Assembly (NCBI RefSeq): GCF_001279775.1
Contig: NZ_LGDG01000017.1
Span: 1-64,000 of the forward strand
Source of the DNA: Streptomyces sp. MMG1533
GTDB lineage: Bacteria; Actinomycetota; Actinomycetes; Streptomycetales; Streptomycetaceae
Direction of reading: 5' to 3'
DNA length: 64,000 nt
Both the position numbers and the translations under genes were made by a program. This document shows, in pieces, positions 9,294 through 17,967 of the stretch. The notes under the pieces were generated by a model. It had not been told where the DNA came from. It was given only the letters and a program-made list of their open reading frames with translations, and searched no databases. The stretch's first letter is position 1, and every line of letters begins with the position of its first letter.

Positions 9294-9321
9294 CTCGGAC
9301 CTGCGGAAACGCAGTGTCCAG

Positions 9322-9394
9322 GCCCCCGTTGTGTAGCGGCCTAGCACGCCGCCCTCTCAAGGCGGTAGCGCCGGTTCGAATCCGGTCGGGGGTA
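9322..9394 (+). tRNA. tRNA-Glu (CTC), copy 3
   Basis: Identical to copy 2 over the full 73 nt as read. Anticodon CTC. Last gene of a Gln-Glu-Glu-Gln-Glu cluster that is probably one transcript. Confidence 0.97.
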
Positions 9395-9401
9395 CTCGAG
9401 T

Positions 9402-9435
9402 CCTACGGGTCTCCACTTCGGTGGGGGCCCGTAGG
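9402..9435 (+). terminator. tRNA-cluster terminator-like hairpin
   Basis: CCTACGGG (9402-9409) pairs with CCCGTAGG (9428-9435), with further pairing toward a TTCG loop. It lies between the last tRNA and the convergent merR gene and may serve both. Confidence 0.65.
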
Positions 9436-9446
9436 CGTTCCCGGGT

Positions 9447-10091
9447 CTACTCGAAGCCGTATCTCCGTGCCGACTCCTCCTCCTGCGCCAGCCGGTGCAG
9501 CGCCTGGAGCATCGGCTCGACGAGGACCGCGCCCAGCACCGCGATCTCCACCTTCTCGGCCTCCGAGGGGTGCGTCTCCATGAAGTCCAGGTCGAGGACG
9601 GCCGCCTGGTGCATCAACCGGGCGTAGGACATGAGCAGTTCGGGACTCCAGTCGTAGCCCAGCCGCCGAAGTGCGGCCACCGCCACCACGAGTGAGCGGT
9701 GCGCGGGGGAGATCGTGACCAGCGCCTGGGCGTTGGACCAGCCCAGCGCCCCCAGCAGTTGCTCCGTCTCGCCGTGCGCGGCCCTGACGTACTCGTCCTC
9801 CGCGTCCGGCTCCGGAACCTGTGGCAGTGCCCACAGGGCCGCGCCCAGCCGGATTGTGCGCCCCAGCGAGTCGTCGTCGACGTGCCGGAGCACCTCGCGG
9901 ACCGTCGCCACCGGCACCCGCCCCACCTGGATCATCGCGCGCACCAGCCGCAGCCGGCGCAGATGCTCCTCGTCGTACTCGGCCGTGGTCGCGTTGATCT
10001 GGCGGCCCGGCGCCAACAGCCCTTCGCGCAGGTAGTACTTGATCGTCGCGGTGGACACCCCGCTGCGCTCGCTCAACTCCGCCAGTCGCAT
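9447..10091 (-). CDS. MerR-family transcriptional regulator
   Basis: A 214-residue regulator with an N-terminal MerR winged HTH (MRLAELSERSGVSTATIKYYLREGLL, residues 1-26), then a helical C-terminal region with no Cys cluster for metal binding. The effector is therefore not predictable. It is divergent from a DUF4188 gene, with an 8-bp inverted repeat between them that is a plausible operator. The pairing suggests that it controls the neighbour and itself. ATG 10091 is the start. Confidence 0.93.
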   Translation of the reverse strand: MRLAELSERSGVSTATIKYYLREGLLAPGRQINATTAEYDEEHLRRLRLVRAMIQVGRVPVATVREVLRHVDDDSLGRTIRLGAALWALPQVPEPDAEDEYVRAAHGETEQLLGALGWSNAQALVTISPAHRSLVVAVAALRRLGYDWSPELLMSYARLMHQAAVLDLDFMETHPSEAEKVEIAVLGAVLVEPMLQALHRLAQEEESARRYGFE

Positions 10092-10143
10092 CGCTCGCGC
10101 CTCTCTTCGGCGCCACTCTCTTGCGCCACCCCTTGGGAAGTGT

Positions 10144-10174
10144 CACTATCCAAGCATCGCTCAGAAGGATAGTG
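10144..10174. promoter_or_regulatory. Inverted repeat, probable MerR operator
   Basis: CACTATCC (10144-10151) and its exact complement GGATAGTG (10167-10174), 15 nt apart, in the 115-bp gap between the divergent MerR gene and DUF4188 gene. A further half-site GCTATCC follows at 10177-10183. MerR regulators bind such dyads between promoter elements. Confidence 0.55.
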
Positions 10175-10206
10175 CCGCTATCCGACCGGGGAACCAGGGG
10201 GTCGCC

Positions 10207-10725
10207 GTGTTTGCGAAACCGACAGCCGGCCGCACGACCGCGGCGGCCGAAGGCGATGTGGTGGTCCTGCTGATCGGGATGCGCGTCAACCACTTCTGGG
10301 CGGTGCACCAGTGGCTGCCGGTCATGCTGTCGATGTTCCGCATGCTTGGGGAGCTTGCGCGGGACGGCGACCGGGGGCTGCTGGCGCGTGTACTGCTGAC
10401 GGCTTCGCCGCGGACGTACTACGTCGTCCAGTACTGGGAGTCCAAGGAGAAGCTCTACGCGTACGCGAGCTCGCCCGACATGTTCCACCACCGGGTGTGG
10501 GGGATCGTCAACCGCAAGGAGCGGGCGGGGAAGGTGCGCGGGCACTTCGGGCTGTGGCACGAGGCCTATGTCGTGCCCGAGGGGTCGTACGAGTCGATCT
10601 ACTTCGACATGCCGCCCTTCGGTCTCGCGGCGGCCACGGGGGTGCTGCCGGTCGAGAGCCGGGGGCGGCGGGCGGCGCAGCGCTTCGCGCACCGCTCGGC
10701 CGGGGCGGGCGAGAAGACCGCCTGA
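10207..10725 (+). CDS. DUF4188 domain protein
   Basis: A 172-residue protein of the DUF4188 family, a ferredoxin-like dimeric alpha/beta-barrel fold related to small monooxygenases. The family signature is visible: [13 protein letters not shown] near the N-terminus, [17 protein letters not shown] in the middle, and [19 protein letters not shown] near the end. Enzymatic activity is not established. GTG 10207 is taken as start because the MerR-side palindrome ends 33 bp upstream. It is likely regulated by the divergent MerR protein. Confidence 0.88.
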   Translation: MFAKPTAGRTTAAAEGDVVVLLIGMRVNHFWAVHQWLPVMLSMFRMLGELARDGDRGLLARVLLTASPRTYYVVQYWESKEKLYAYASSPDMFHHRVWGIVNRKERAGKVRGHFGLWHEAYVVPEGSYESIYFDMPPFGLAAATGVLPVESRGRRAAQRFAHRSAGAGEKTA

Positions 10726-10740
10726 GGGGGGATCGGGGAA

Positions 10741-10782
10741 GCGAGAAGGGCCTGCCGCGGCGTTGAGGCAGGCCCTTCTCGC
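10741..10782. terminator. Bidirectional terminator between DUF4188 gene and ndgR
   Basis: A 16-bp perfect stem (10741-10756 with 10767-10782) and 10-nt loop, placed between two convergent genes. Confidence 0.85.
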
Positions 10783-10813
10783 TGTGTCCCTGAAGCCCGG
10801 TCTCCCGGGTGAG

Positions 10814-11530
10814 TCAGCCGGTGCGGCGCAGGGCCTCGGAGAGGCGGGCGGCGGCGTCGATGACCGCCTGGGCGTGCATGCGGCCCGGGTGGCGCGTCAG
10901 GCGCTCGATGGGGCCGGAGACCGACACGGCGGCCACCACGCGGTTGGAGGGGCCGCGCACGGGCGCGGAGACCGACGCGACGCCCGGCTCGCGCTCGCCG
11001 ATGGACTGGGCCCAGCCCCGGCGTCGTACGCCCGAGAGCGCGGTGGCCGTGAAGCGGGCGCCCTGCAGGCCGCGGTGCAGGCGCTCGGGCTCCTCCCAGG
11101 CCATCAGGATCTGGGCGGAGGAGCCCGCCTTCATCGTGAGCGTCGAACCGACCGGGACGGTGTCCCGAAGGCCGGACAGGCGCTCCGCCGCGGCGACGCA
11201 GATGCGCATGTCGCCCTGGCGGCGGTAGAGCTGCGCGCTCTCGCCCGTGATGTCACGGAGGTGGGTGAGCACCGGGCCCGCCGTGGCGAGGAGGCGGTCC
11301 TCGCCGGCGGCCGCGGCCAGCTCGGCGAGGCGAGGGCCGAGAATGAAACGGCCCTGCATGTCGCGCGCCACCATGCGGTGGTGTTCCAGAGCCACGGCCA
11401 GCCGGTGGGCCGTGGGTCGTGCCAGTCCGGTGGCCGCGACCAGACCCGCGAGGGTGGCCGGACCGGACTCCAGAGCGCTCAGAACAAGGGCCGCCTTGTC
11501 CAGAACGCCGACGCCGCTACTGTTGTCCAT
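10814..11530 (-). CDS. ndgR: IclR-family regulator NdgR
   Basis: A 238-residue IclR-type regulator: N-terminal winged HTH ([22 protein letters not shown], about 27-48) and C-terminal effector-binding domain. Divergence from leuCD identifies it as NdgR (AreB), the Streptomyces amino-acid metabolism regulator known to bind the leuC promoter. ATG 11530 ([21 protein letters not shown]) is chosen over upstream in-frame starts because it matches the family N-terminus and sits just below an operator-like palindrome. Confidence 0.96.
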   Translation of the reverse strand: MDNSSGVGVLDKAALVLSALESGPATLAGLVAATGLARPTAHRLAVALEHHRMVARDMQGRFILGPRLAELAAAAGEDRLLATAGPVLTHLRDITGESAQLYRRQGDMRICVAAAERLSGLRDTVPVGSTLTMKAGSSAQILMAWEEPERLHRGLQGARFTATALSGVRRRGWAQSIGEREPGVASVSAPVRGPSNRVVAAVSVSGPIERLTRHPGRMHAQAVIDAAARLSEALRRTG

Positions 11531-11542
11531 GAAACGATACTC

Positions 11543-11563
11543 GCGTCTCACTCTGTGAAACGC
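11543..11563. promoter_or_regulatory. Imperfect palindrome, candidate NdgR operator
   Basis: GCGTCTCAC-TCT-GTGAAACGC: two 9-bp arms with one mismatch, 13 bp upstream of the ndgR start in the 189-bp ndgR-leuC gap. NdgR is known from the literature to bind this intergenic region. That this dyad is the site is inference. Confidence 0.45.
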
Positions 11564-11719
11564 AAGTTCAATTTTCGGTGGAACACGCCACTCTGGAAGA
11601 CACAGCGGCCCGCAGAACAAGGGGCCTGGCGGCGGATGCCCGGACACAGGGGCGCGGGCGCCGCTTCCTCAAGATCTCTAGTTGGGCCGGTGCTCCTTTT
11701 GCCGGCCGGAGGGAAAGCG

Positions 11720-13150
11720 ATGGGTAGGACACTCGCGGAGAAGGTCTGGGACGACCACGTCGTCCGGCGCGCCGAGGGCGAGCCCGACCTCCTCTTCATC
11801 GATCTGCACCTGCTGCACGAGGTGACCAGCCCGCAGGCCTTCGACGGCCTCCGCAAGGGCGGTCGCCAGGTGCGCCGGCTCGACCTGACCATCGCGACCG
11901 AGGACCACAACACCCCGACCCTCGACATCGACAAGCCCATCGCCGACCCGGTCTCCCGGGTCCAGCTGGAGACGCTGCGCAAGAACTGCGCCGACTTCGG
12001 TGTCCGGCTGCACCCGCTGGGCGACGTCGAGCAGGGCGTCGTGCACGTCGTGGGCCCGCAGCTGGGTCTGACCCAGCCGGGCATGACGGTCGTCTGCGGC
12101 GACTCCCACACCTCCACGCACGGCGCCTTCGGCGGTCTGGCGTTCGGCATCGGCACCTCCCAGGTCGAGCACGTGCTGGCCACCCAGACGCTGCCCATGG
12201 CCCGCCCGAAGACCATGGCCATCACGGTCAACGGCGATCTGCCCGACGGTGTCACCGCCAAGGACCTGATCCTGACGATCATCGCCAAGATCGGTACGGG
12301 CGGCGGCCAGGGCTACGTCCTGGAGTACCGCGGCTCCGCCATCGAGCAGCTCTCGATGGAGGCCCGGATGACCATCTGCAACATGTCGATCGAGGCCGGC
12401 GCCCGCGCGGGCATGATCGCCCCCGACGAGACCACCTTCGCGTACCTCGAGGGCCGCCCGCACGCCCCCAAGGGCGAGGACTGGGACGCGGCCGTCGCGT
12501 ACTGGAAGACGCTGAAGACGGACACGGACGCCGAGTTCGACGCCGAGGTCGTCATCGAGGCCGCCGAGCTGGCGCCGTTCGTCACCTGGGGCACCAACCC
12601 CGGCCAGGGCGCGCCGCTTTCGGCCGACGTCCCCGACCCTGCTTCGTACGAAGACGCTTCGGAGCGCCTCGCCGCCGAAAAGGCCCTGGAATACATGGGG
12701 TTGGAGGCCGGGCAGCCGCTGCGCTCCATCAAGGTGGACACCGTCTTCGTAGGCTCGTGCACCAACGGCCGCATCGAGGACCTGCGCGCCGCCGCCGAGA
12801 TCGTGAAGGACCGCAAAGTCGCCGACGGCGTACGGATGCTGGTCGTCCCGGGCTCCGCGCGGGTGGGTCTGCAGGCCGTCTCCGAGGGCCTGGACGTCGT
12901 CTTCAAGGAGGCCGGCGCCGAGTGGCGGCACGCGGGCTGCTCGATGTGTCTGGGCATGAACCCCGACCAGCTGGCCCCGGGTGAGCGCTCCGCGTCCACC
13001 TCCAACCGCAACTTCGAGGGCCGACAGGGCAAGGGCGGTCGTACGCACCTGGTGTCGCCGCAGGTCGCAGCCGCTACGGCGGTCCTGGGCCACCTGGCCT
13101 CCCCGGCCGACCTGTCCGACGCCGAGACCCGTACGCCCGCTGGAGTCTGA
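11720..13150 (+). CDS. leuC: 3-isopropylmalate dehydratase large subunit
   Basis: A 476-residue aconitase-family subunit that, with LeuD, isomerises 2-isopropylmalate to 3-isopropylmalate in leucine synthesis. The [4Fe-4S] ligands are visible in VGSCTNGR and [10 protein letters not shown], and the substrate/cluster motif in [18 protein letters not shown] 11720 has GGAGGG about 7 bases upstream. leuD starts 5 bp after the stop. Confidence 0.98.
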   Translation: MGRTLAEKVWDDHVVRRAEGEPDLLFIDLHLLHEVTSPQAFDGLRKGGRQVRRLDLTIATEDHNTPTLDIDKPIADPVSRVQLETLRKNCADFGVRLHPLGDVEQGVVHVVGPQLGLTQPGMTVVCGDSHTSTHGAFGGLAFGIGTSQVEHVLATQTLPMARPKTMAITVNGDLPDGVTAKDLILTIIAKIGTGGGQGYVLEYRGSAIEQLSMEARMTICNMSIEAGARAGMIAPDETTFAYLEGRPHAPKGEDWDAAVAYWKTLKTDTDAEFDAEVVIEAAELAPFVTWGTNPGQGAPLSADVPDPASYEDASERLAAEKALEYMGLEAGQPLRSIKVDTVFVGSCTNGRIEDLRAAAEIVKDRKVADGVRMLVVPGSARVGLQAVSEGLDVVFKEAGAEWRHAGCSMCLGMNPDQLAPGERSASTSNRNFEGRQGKGGRTHLVSPQVAAATAVLGHLASPADLSDAETRTPAGV

Positions 13151-13155
13151 GAGTC

Positions 13156-13749
13156 ATGGAAGCATTCACCACGCACACCGGCCGGGCCGTCCCGCTGCGC
13201 CGCTCCAACGTCGACACCGACCAGATCATCCCTGCTCACTGGCTCAAGAAGGTGACCCGGGACGGATTCGAGGACGGGCTGTTCGAGGCCTGGCGCAAGG
13301 ACCCGTCCTTCATCCTCAACCAGCCCGAGCGCAAGGGTGCGACCGTCCTGGTCGCGGGCCCCGACTTCGGCACCGGCTCCTCCCGTGAGCACGCCGTGTG
13401 GGCGCTGCAGAACTACGGCTTCAAGGCGGTCATCTCCTCCCGCTTCGCCGACATCTTCCGCGGCAACTCGCTCAAGAACGGCCTGCTCACGGTGGTTCTG
13501 GAGCAGAAGATCGTGAACACGCTGCAGGAGCTCGCCGAGAACGACCCCGAGGCCGAGATCACGGTCGACCTGGAGGCCCGCGAGGTGCGCGCCGAGGGCA
13601 TCACCGCGGCCTTCGAACTCGACGAGAACGCCCGTTGGCGGCTGCTGAACGGGCTGGACGACATCTCCATCACCCTGCAGAACGAGCCCGACATCGCCGC
13701 GTACGAGGCCAAGCGCCCCTCGTACAAGCCGAGGACGATCCAGGTCTGA
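13156..13749 (+). CDS. leuD: 3-isopropylmalate dehydratase small subunit
   Basis: A 197-residue swivel-domain subunit partnering LeuC. The family motifs [17 protein letters not shown] near the N-terminus and [17 protein letters not shown] (near 70) are present. It lies directly behind leuC in one operon and is closed by a strong hairpin. Confidence 0.98.
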   Translation: MEAFTTHTGRAVPLRRSNVDTDQIIPAHWLKKVTRDGFEDGLFEAWRKDPSFILNQPERKGATVLVAGPDFGTGSSREHAVWALQNYGFKAVISSRFADIFRGNSLKNGLLTVVLEQKIVNTLQELAENDPEAEITVDLEAREVRAEGITAAFELDENARWRLLNGLDDISITLQNEPDIAAYEAKRPSYKPRTIQV

Positions 13750-13810
13750 CCGGAGCGACCGCCCGGAGCAACTGAACAGGTCGAGTTTCGGCCACCGCGA
13801 CACCCCCGCC

Positions 13811-13839
13811 GTACCCCCGATCAGCCCGATCGGGGGTAC
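13811..13839 (+). terminator. leuCD terminator
   Basis: A 12-bp perfect stem, GTACCCCCGATC (13811-13822) with GATCGGGGGTAC (13828-13839), loop AGCCC, 61 bp after the leuD stop. Confidence 0.8.
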
Positions 13840-14026
13840 AGCTGTGTCTGCACCCGAACGGCCCTGCGCGCCGCGACGCGGCTCCTCAACTTCCCACGTT
13901 ACGACGGTTGTTGCCGGGGTACGCGTCCACTGTGACCGTGGCTCCGACAGGCGCCCGGGAGGCTGTTTGAGGCGGCAGTTGCACCCTGAGCAGGCGACAA
14001 CTCGCCCCAGATGGCACAATCTGTGC

Positions 14027-14257
14027 ATGGAACACGACGGCCAACTCGAGCTCTATGCGGCAGTCGCGAACCAACTCAAGGAAGCGCACACAAGAGTGCG
14101 CGCACTGCAAGTCCCGGAGGGCGTACGGATGGCGCTGACCCGGAAGCTGCTGGTCATTACGGCCGCGGCCAAGCACGATCTCGCCGATGCGACAAGGCGT
14201 CTGGAGCGGTTCGTGGCGGACCTCGACGCGGGTCGATTCCCGGAAGAGGAACGCTGA
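14027..14257 (+). CDS. Small conserved helical protein, function unknown
   Basis: A 76-residue charged, probably all-helical protein (MEHDGQLELYAAVANQLKEA) without signal peptide or Cys. I recognise it only as a small hypothetical gene commonly found before hupS in Streptomyces. ATG 14027 is the start; upstream in-frame sequence is not gene-like. The last residues are acidic (GRFPEEER). The 277 bp between leuD and this gene hold the leuCD terminator and nothing else I can identify. Confidence 0.7.
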   Translation: MEHDGQLELYAAVANQLKEAHTRVRALQVPEGVRMALTRKLLVITAAAKHDLADATRRLERFVADLDAGRFPEEER

Positions 14258-14314
14258 ACGAGTCCAGGACAGTCGAGTTCGTTGCGGCGCACGGGTGATA
14301 AGCCCGTTTCGTGT

Positions 14315-14343
14315 TTGATTTGCGGTATATATCTGCCTAACGT
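14315..14343 (+). promoter_or_regulatory. Probable hupS promoter
   Basis: TTGATT (14315-14320), a 17-nt spacer, TAACGT (14338-14343), about 50 bp upstream of the hupS start in an unusually AT-rich stretch. It fits a HrdB-type promoter. Confidence 0.5.
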
Positions 14344-14394
14344 GCGAAAACGCTTGAACACTTTCGTTCGGGCAATGTCTCCGAAGGGGAAGAC

Positions 14395-15048
14395 GTGAAC
14401 AAGGCGCAGCTCGTAGAAACGATTGCCGACAAGATGGGCGGCCGTCAGCAGGCCGCCGAGGCTGTCGACGCGGTCCTGGACGCCGTCGTCCGTGCGGTCG
14501 TCGCCGGTGACCGGGTCTCGGTCACCGGTTTCGGTTCGTTCGAGAAGGTCGACCGTCCCGCCCGTTACGCCCGCAACCCGCAGACGGGCGAGCGGGTTCG
14601 GGTCAAGAAGACCTCCGTGCCGCGCTTCCGTGCGGGCCAGGGCTTCAAGGACCTGGTGAGCGGCTCGAAGAAGCTCCCGAAGGGCGACATCGCCGTCAAG
14701 AAGGCCCCCAAGGGCAGCCTGACCGGCGGTGCTTCCGCGACGGTCAAGAAGGCCGCCGCGAAGAAGGCCGCCCCGGCGAAGAGGGCGACGGCCGCGGCGA
14801 AGAAGACCACCGCGAGGAAGACGACGGCCAAGAAGACCACGGCCACCGCGAAGAAGACCACGGCGAAGAAGGCGCCCGCCAAGAAGACCACGGCGACCGC
14901 CAAGACCACCGCCGCGAAGAAGACCACCGCGAAGAAGGCGACGGCCAAGAAGGCTCCGGCGAAGAAGGCGACGGCCAAGAAGGCCCCCGCCAAGAAGTCG
15001 ACGTCTCGCACTACCACCGCCAAGAAGGCCACCGCCCGCAAGAGGTAA
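14395..15048 (+). CDS. hupS: HU-family nucleoid protein HupS with lysine-rich tail
   Basis: A 217-residue DNA-binding protein. Residues 1-93 are a complete HU domain ([20 protein letters not shown] start, the [18 protein letters not shown] arm). The rest is a histone H1-like tail of repeated [12 protein letters not shown] units. HupS is the sporulation-associated HU of Streptomyces that compacts spore nucleoids. GTG 14395 follows GAAGGGGA. The tail is a region of repetitive AAGAAG codons, prone to length variation. Confidence 0.97.
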   Translation: MNKAQLVETIADKMGGRQQAAEAVDAVLDAVVRAVVAGDRVSVTGFGSFEKVDRPARYARNPQTGERVRVKKTSVPRFRAGQGFKDLVSGSKKLPKGDIAVKKAPKGSLTGGASATVKKAAAKKAAPAKRATAAAKKTTARKTTAKKTTATAKKTTAKKAPAKKTTATAKTTAAKKTTAKKATAKKAPAKKATAKKAPAKKSTSRTTTAKKATARKR

Positions 15049-15070
15049 GGGCACAGGGGCACTCACGCGC

Positions 15071-15100
15071 CGGGCCGGACTCCCCACGGAGTCCGGCCCG
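15071..15100 (+). terminator. hupS terminator
   Basis: CGGGCCGGACTCC (15071-15083) with GGAGTCCGGCCCG (15088-15100), a 13-bp perfect stem with a 4-nt loop, followed by GTTT at 15107. Confidence 0.8.
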
Positions 15101-15119
15101 CGGCGTGTTTACGGGGGTC

Positions 15120-15323
15120 TCAGAAGGTGTGCAGCGTCACGAGGGTGATCCGGCGGGCCTCGCCCTCGCCCTCCGTCTCGATACGCACCCGCTGCCCGGG
15201 CCGCAGCAGCCTGAGCCCGCCCGCGTCGAACGCCGGCGCGTCGAAGGGCACCGGGGTGCCGTCGTCGAGGAGCACCTGGCCGCTGTGGCTGTCGGGGTCG
15301 TACGTGTATGCGGTCGCCTGCAT
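15120..15323 (-). CDS. Small conserved OB-like (cold-shock-like) protein
   Basis: A 67-residue beta-rich protein: MQATAYTYDPDSHSGQVLLDDGT, then GQRVRIETEGEG and a short end. The pattern of Gly/Asp turns and the GxVLLDDG segment resembles a cold-shock-type OB fold without the aromatic RNP motifs. It is the small hypothetical usually seen between hupS and cofC in Streptomyces. ATG 15323. RNA or DNA binding is only a guess. Confidence 0.75.
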   Translation of the reverse strand: MQATAYTYDPDSHSGQVLLDDGTPVPFDAPAFDAGGLRLLRPGQRVRIETEGEGEARRITLVTLHTF

Positions 15324-15332
15324 GACGGCAGC

Positions 15333-15971
15333 CTACTGCCCGGGAATCAACAGTCGCGCGGCCGCCGCGGCCGTCCGTGGGCCCACCCCCAGGGCGAGAG
15401 CGGCGCGCAGGTCGGCGCCGGTGTCGACGTCCTGGCGTACGGAATCCACCGCGTCGAGGGTGAGTTCCGTGGCGCCGGAGGCGTGATGGCGGGCTCGGGA
15501 ATCCGTACCGAAGGCGGGGCGCAATTCCTCGCCTTCTCGGGCGGTCAGCAGAGTGGTGCCGATTGTGGCGGCGTCGGGGAGAAATGCGCGGGGGAATTCC
15601 GTAGCCGCGTCCAGGACCCGCCCCAATTCCAGAGGACGCAGCGCCGGCAGATCCGCGTTGAGGGCCGCGACGGCGCTTTCGGGGCGCGTCGTGCGTACGA
15701 CTGCCGCCGCGTGCGCCAGAGCGGCGTTCAGGCCGCCGCCCGGCTCGTCGGCGACGATGTGGGCGCCCAGCGAGCCCAGCTCCCGACCGGCCAGGGCGTC
15801 GCCCGTGACGACTGCCACATCCTTCACCGCGGGGCAGGCCAGGGCTGCCGCCACGGTGTCCTGGGCGAAGGCGAGGGCCAGGCCCGGGCGCAGCCCGTCG
15901 GAGGCGGTGTCCGAGAGCCTGCTCTTGGCCCGCGCCAGAGGTTTCAGGGGTATGACCAAGGTCCACTGCAC
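15333..15971 (-). CDS. cofC: 2-phospho-L-lactate/phosphoenolpyruvate guanylyltransferase
   Basis: A 212-residue nucleotidyltransferase (CofC/FbiD) that activates phosphoenolpyruvate or phospholactate with GTP for coenzyme F420 synthesis. Diagnostic features are LVIPLKPLARAKSRLS at the N-terminus (Lys-Arg nucleotide loop), GGGLNAAL, and LNADLPALRP. GTG 15971 (VQWTLVIPLK). F420-dependent enzymes occur in the organism; a luciferase-like candidate lies at 47096-48067. Confidence 0.94.
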   Translation of the reverse strand: MQWTLVIPLKPLARAKSRLSDTASDGLRPGLALAFAQDTVAAALACPAVKDVAVVTGDALAGRELGSLGAHIVADEPGGGLNAALAHAAAVVRTTRPESAVAALNADLPALRPLELGRVLDAATEFPRAFLPDAATIGTTLLTAREGEELRPAFGTDSRARHHASGATELTLDAVDSVRQDVDTGADLRAALALGVGPRTAAAAARLLIPGQ

Positions 15972-16125
15972 GAGCGTTTCGTCCCTCTCTTGTCGCGGCC
16001 ATTGTCACCCAGCCGTCACCAGGGTCATCTGGCGGTTGTGGAGCCGGGGCGTACGGTGTTCTCGACAGACCGGCGGCCTGGGGCGACACTTGTGCGGCCC
16101 CCAGGCCCTAGAGGAAGGTGTCCGC

Positions 16126-16902
16126 GTGCCCCGCCGGAGAATCGGGTTCTGGTACCGCTTCGCAGCGGTCCTCTGCAAACCGCCGCTGGTGGTTCTGATC
16201 AAGCGGGACTGGCGCGGAATGGAGAACATTCCGGTCGAGGGCGGATTTATCACCGCGGTGAACCACAATTCGCACATCGATCCCTTCGCGTACGCGCACT
16301 TCCAGTACAACACCGGCCGTGTTCCGAGATTCCTGGCGAAGAGCGGCCTTTTCCGGAAGGGATTCGTCGGCGCCGCCATGCGCGGCACCGGACAGATCCC
16401 CGTCTACCGCGAGAGCACGGACGCGCTGAGCGCCTTCCGCGCCGCGATCGACGCCGTGGAGCGCGGTGAGTGCGTCGCCTTCTACCCCGAGGGCACCCTC
16501 ACCCGCGACCCGAACGGCTGGCCCATGACCGGCAAGACCGGGGCCGCCCGGGTCGCCCTGCAGACCAAGTGCCCGGTGATTCCGGTCGCGCAGTGGGGCG
16601 CCAACGAGGTGCTGCCGCCGTATGCCAGGAAGCCCAACCTCCTTCCGCGCAAGACCCACCGGGTGCTCGCGGGCCCGCCGGTGGACCTGGCACGCTTCTA
16701 CGACAAGGAGATGACTCCGGACCTCCTGAAGGAGGCGACCGAGGTCATCATGGCCGCCATCACCCGCCACCTTGAGGAGATCCGCGGCGAGAAGGCGCCC
16801 ACCACGCCCTACGACCCGCGCCGCGAGCGGGTCGAGCAGCGGCGTCGCACCCGGGCGCAGACGCAGCCGAAGGTCGAACAGGAAGAGGGGCAGGGCACGT
16901 GA
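16126..16902 (+). CDS. plsC: 1-acyl-sn-glycerol-3-phosphate acyltransferase
   Basis: A 258-residue membrane-associated acyltransferase making phosphatidic acid. The catalytic HX4D is NHNSHIDP (His and Asp near 45-50), and the substrate motif is FYPEGTLTRD. GTG 16126 follows GAGGAAGG. The C-terminus is basic/glutamine-rich. It overlaps gpsA by 4 nt (GTGA), coupling two steps of phospholipid synthesis. Confidence 0.95.
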   Translation: MPRRRIGFWYRFAAVLCKPPLVVLIKRDWRGMENIPVEGGFITAVNHNSHIDPFAYAHFQYNTGRVPRFLAKSGLFRKGFVGAAMRGTGQIPVYRESTDALSAFRAAIDAVERGECVAFYPEGTLTRDPNGWPMTGKTGAARVALQTKCPVIPVAQWGANEVLPPYARKPNLLPRKTHRVLAGPPVDLARFYDKEMTPDLLKEATEVIMAAITRHLEEIRGEKAPTTPYDPRRERVEQRRRTRAQTQPKVEQEEGQGT

Positions 16903-17909
16903 GCAAGCCGGTCAAGGCAGCGGTCTTCAGCGCCGGTTCGTGGGGCACGGCCTTCGGCATGGTGCTCGCCGACGCGGGGTGCGAGGTCACTCTGTGGGCG
17001 CGCCGGGCGGAGGTCGCGGAAGCGATCAACTCCACCCGGACGAACCCCGACTACCTGTCCGGTGTCGAGCTGCCGGAGAACATGCGCGCCACCACGGACG
17101 CGGCCGAGGCCGCTGCCGGCGCCGAGTTCACGGTCCTCTCCGTGCCCTCCCAGACGCTGCGCGCCAACCTCGCCGAGTGGGCGCCGCTGCTCGCGCCGGA
17201 CACGGTCCTCGTGTCGCTGATGAAGGGCGTCGAACTCGGGTCCGCGATGCGGATGAGCGAGGTGATCGAGGACGTCGCCAAGGTGGGGCAGAACCGTATC
17301 GCCGTGGTCACCGGGCCCAACCTCGCGCGGGAGATCGCCGCCCGGATGCCCGCCGCCTCCGTGGTCGTGTGCACCGACGAGGCGGTCGCCCGGCGGCTCC
17401 AGGCCGCCTGCCACACGCCGTACTTCCGCCCGTACACCAACACGGACGTCGTCGGCTGCGAACTCGGCGGCGCGGTCAAGAACGTGATCGGTCTCGCCGT
17501 CGGCATCGCGGACGGCATGGGGCTGGGCGACAACGCCAAGGGGTCCTTGATCACGCGCGGCCTCGCCGAGACGACCCGTCTGGGCCTCGCGATGGGCGCC
17601 GACCCGCTGACGTTCTCCGGACTCGCCGGGCTCGGCGACCTGGTGGCGACCTGTTCCTCGCCGCTGTCCCGCAACCACACCTTCGGCACCAACCTCGGCA
17701 AGGGCATGACCCTCGAGGAGACCATCGCGGTCACCAAGCAGACCGCCGAGGGCGTCAAGTCCTGTGAGTCCGTGCTGGATCTGGCCCGCAGGCACGGCGT
17801 CGACATGCCCATCACCGAGACGGTCGTGGGTATCGTCCACGAGGGCAAGCCACCGGTGGTCGCCCTCAAGGAGCTGATGTCGCGCAGCGCGAAGCCGGAA
17901 CGACGCTGA
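16899..17909 (+). CDS. gpsA: Glycerol-3-phosphate dehydrogenase [NAD(P)+]
   Basis: A 336-residue cytosolic enzyme reducing dihydroxyacetone phosphate to glycerol-3-phosphate for lipids. A Rossmann start AVFSAGSWGTAFGMVLAD (residues 8-25), the catalytic GGAVKNVIGLAVGIADG and the substrate motif GLAGLGDLVATC are all visible. The start GTG overlaps the plsC stop. ddlA follows 58 bp later, an arrangement common in Streptomyces. Confidence 0.97.
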   Translation: MSKPVKAAVFSAGSWGTAFGMVLADAGCEVTLWARRAEVAEAINSTRTNPDYLSGVELPENMRATTDAAEAAAGAEFTVLSVPSQTLRANLAEWAPLLAPDTVLVSLMKGVELGSAMRMSEVIEDVAKVGQNRIAVVTGPNLAREIAARMPAASVVVCTDEAVARRLQAACHTPYFRPYTNTDVVGCELGGAVKNVIGLAVGIADGMGLGDNAKGSLITRGLAETTRLGLAMGADPLTFSGLAGLGDLVATCSSPLSRNHTFGTNLGKGMTLEETIAVTKQTAEGVKSCESVLDLARRHGVDMPITETVVGIVHEGKPPVVALKELMSRSAKPERR

Positions 17910-17967
17910 GCAACGCCGTCGAGGCACGCTGTCTCCGACCACTACCACCGGGTACTCTCAACGCGAT

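Noticed and set aside
8878..9394. tRNA cluster as an integrated element attachment site
   Set aside because: No integrase, no partial tRNA repeat and no foreign-looking block nearby.
14729..15148. Arg/Pro-rich frame overlapping the hupS tail
   Set aside because: Out-of-frame reading of the KKTTA repeats.
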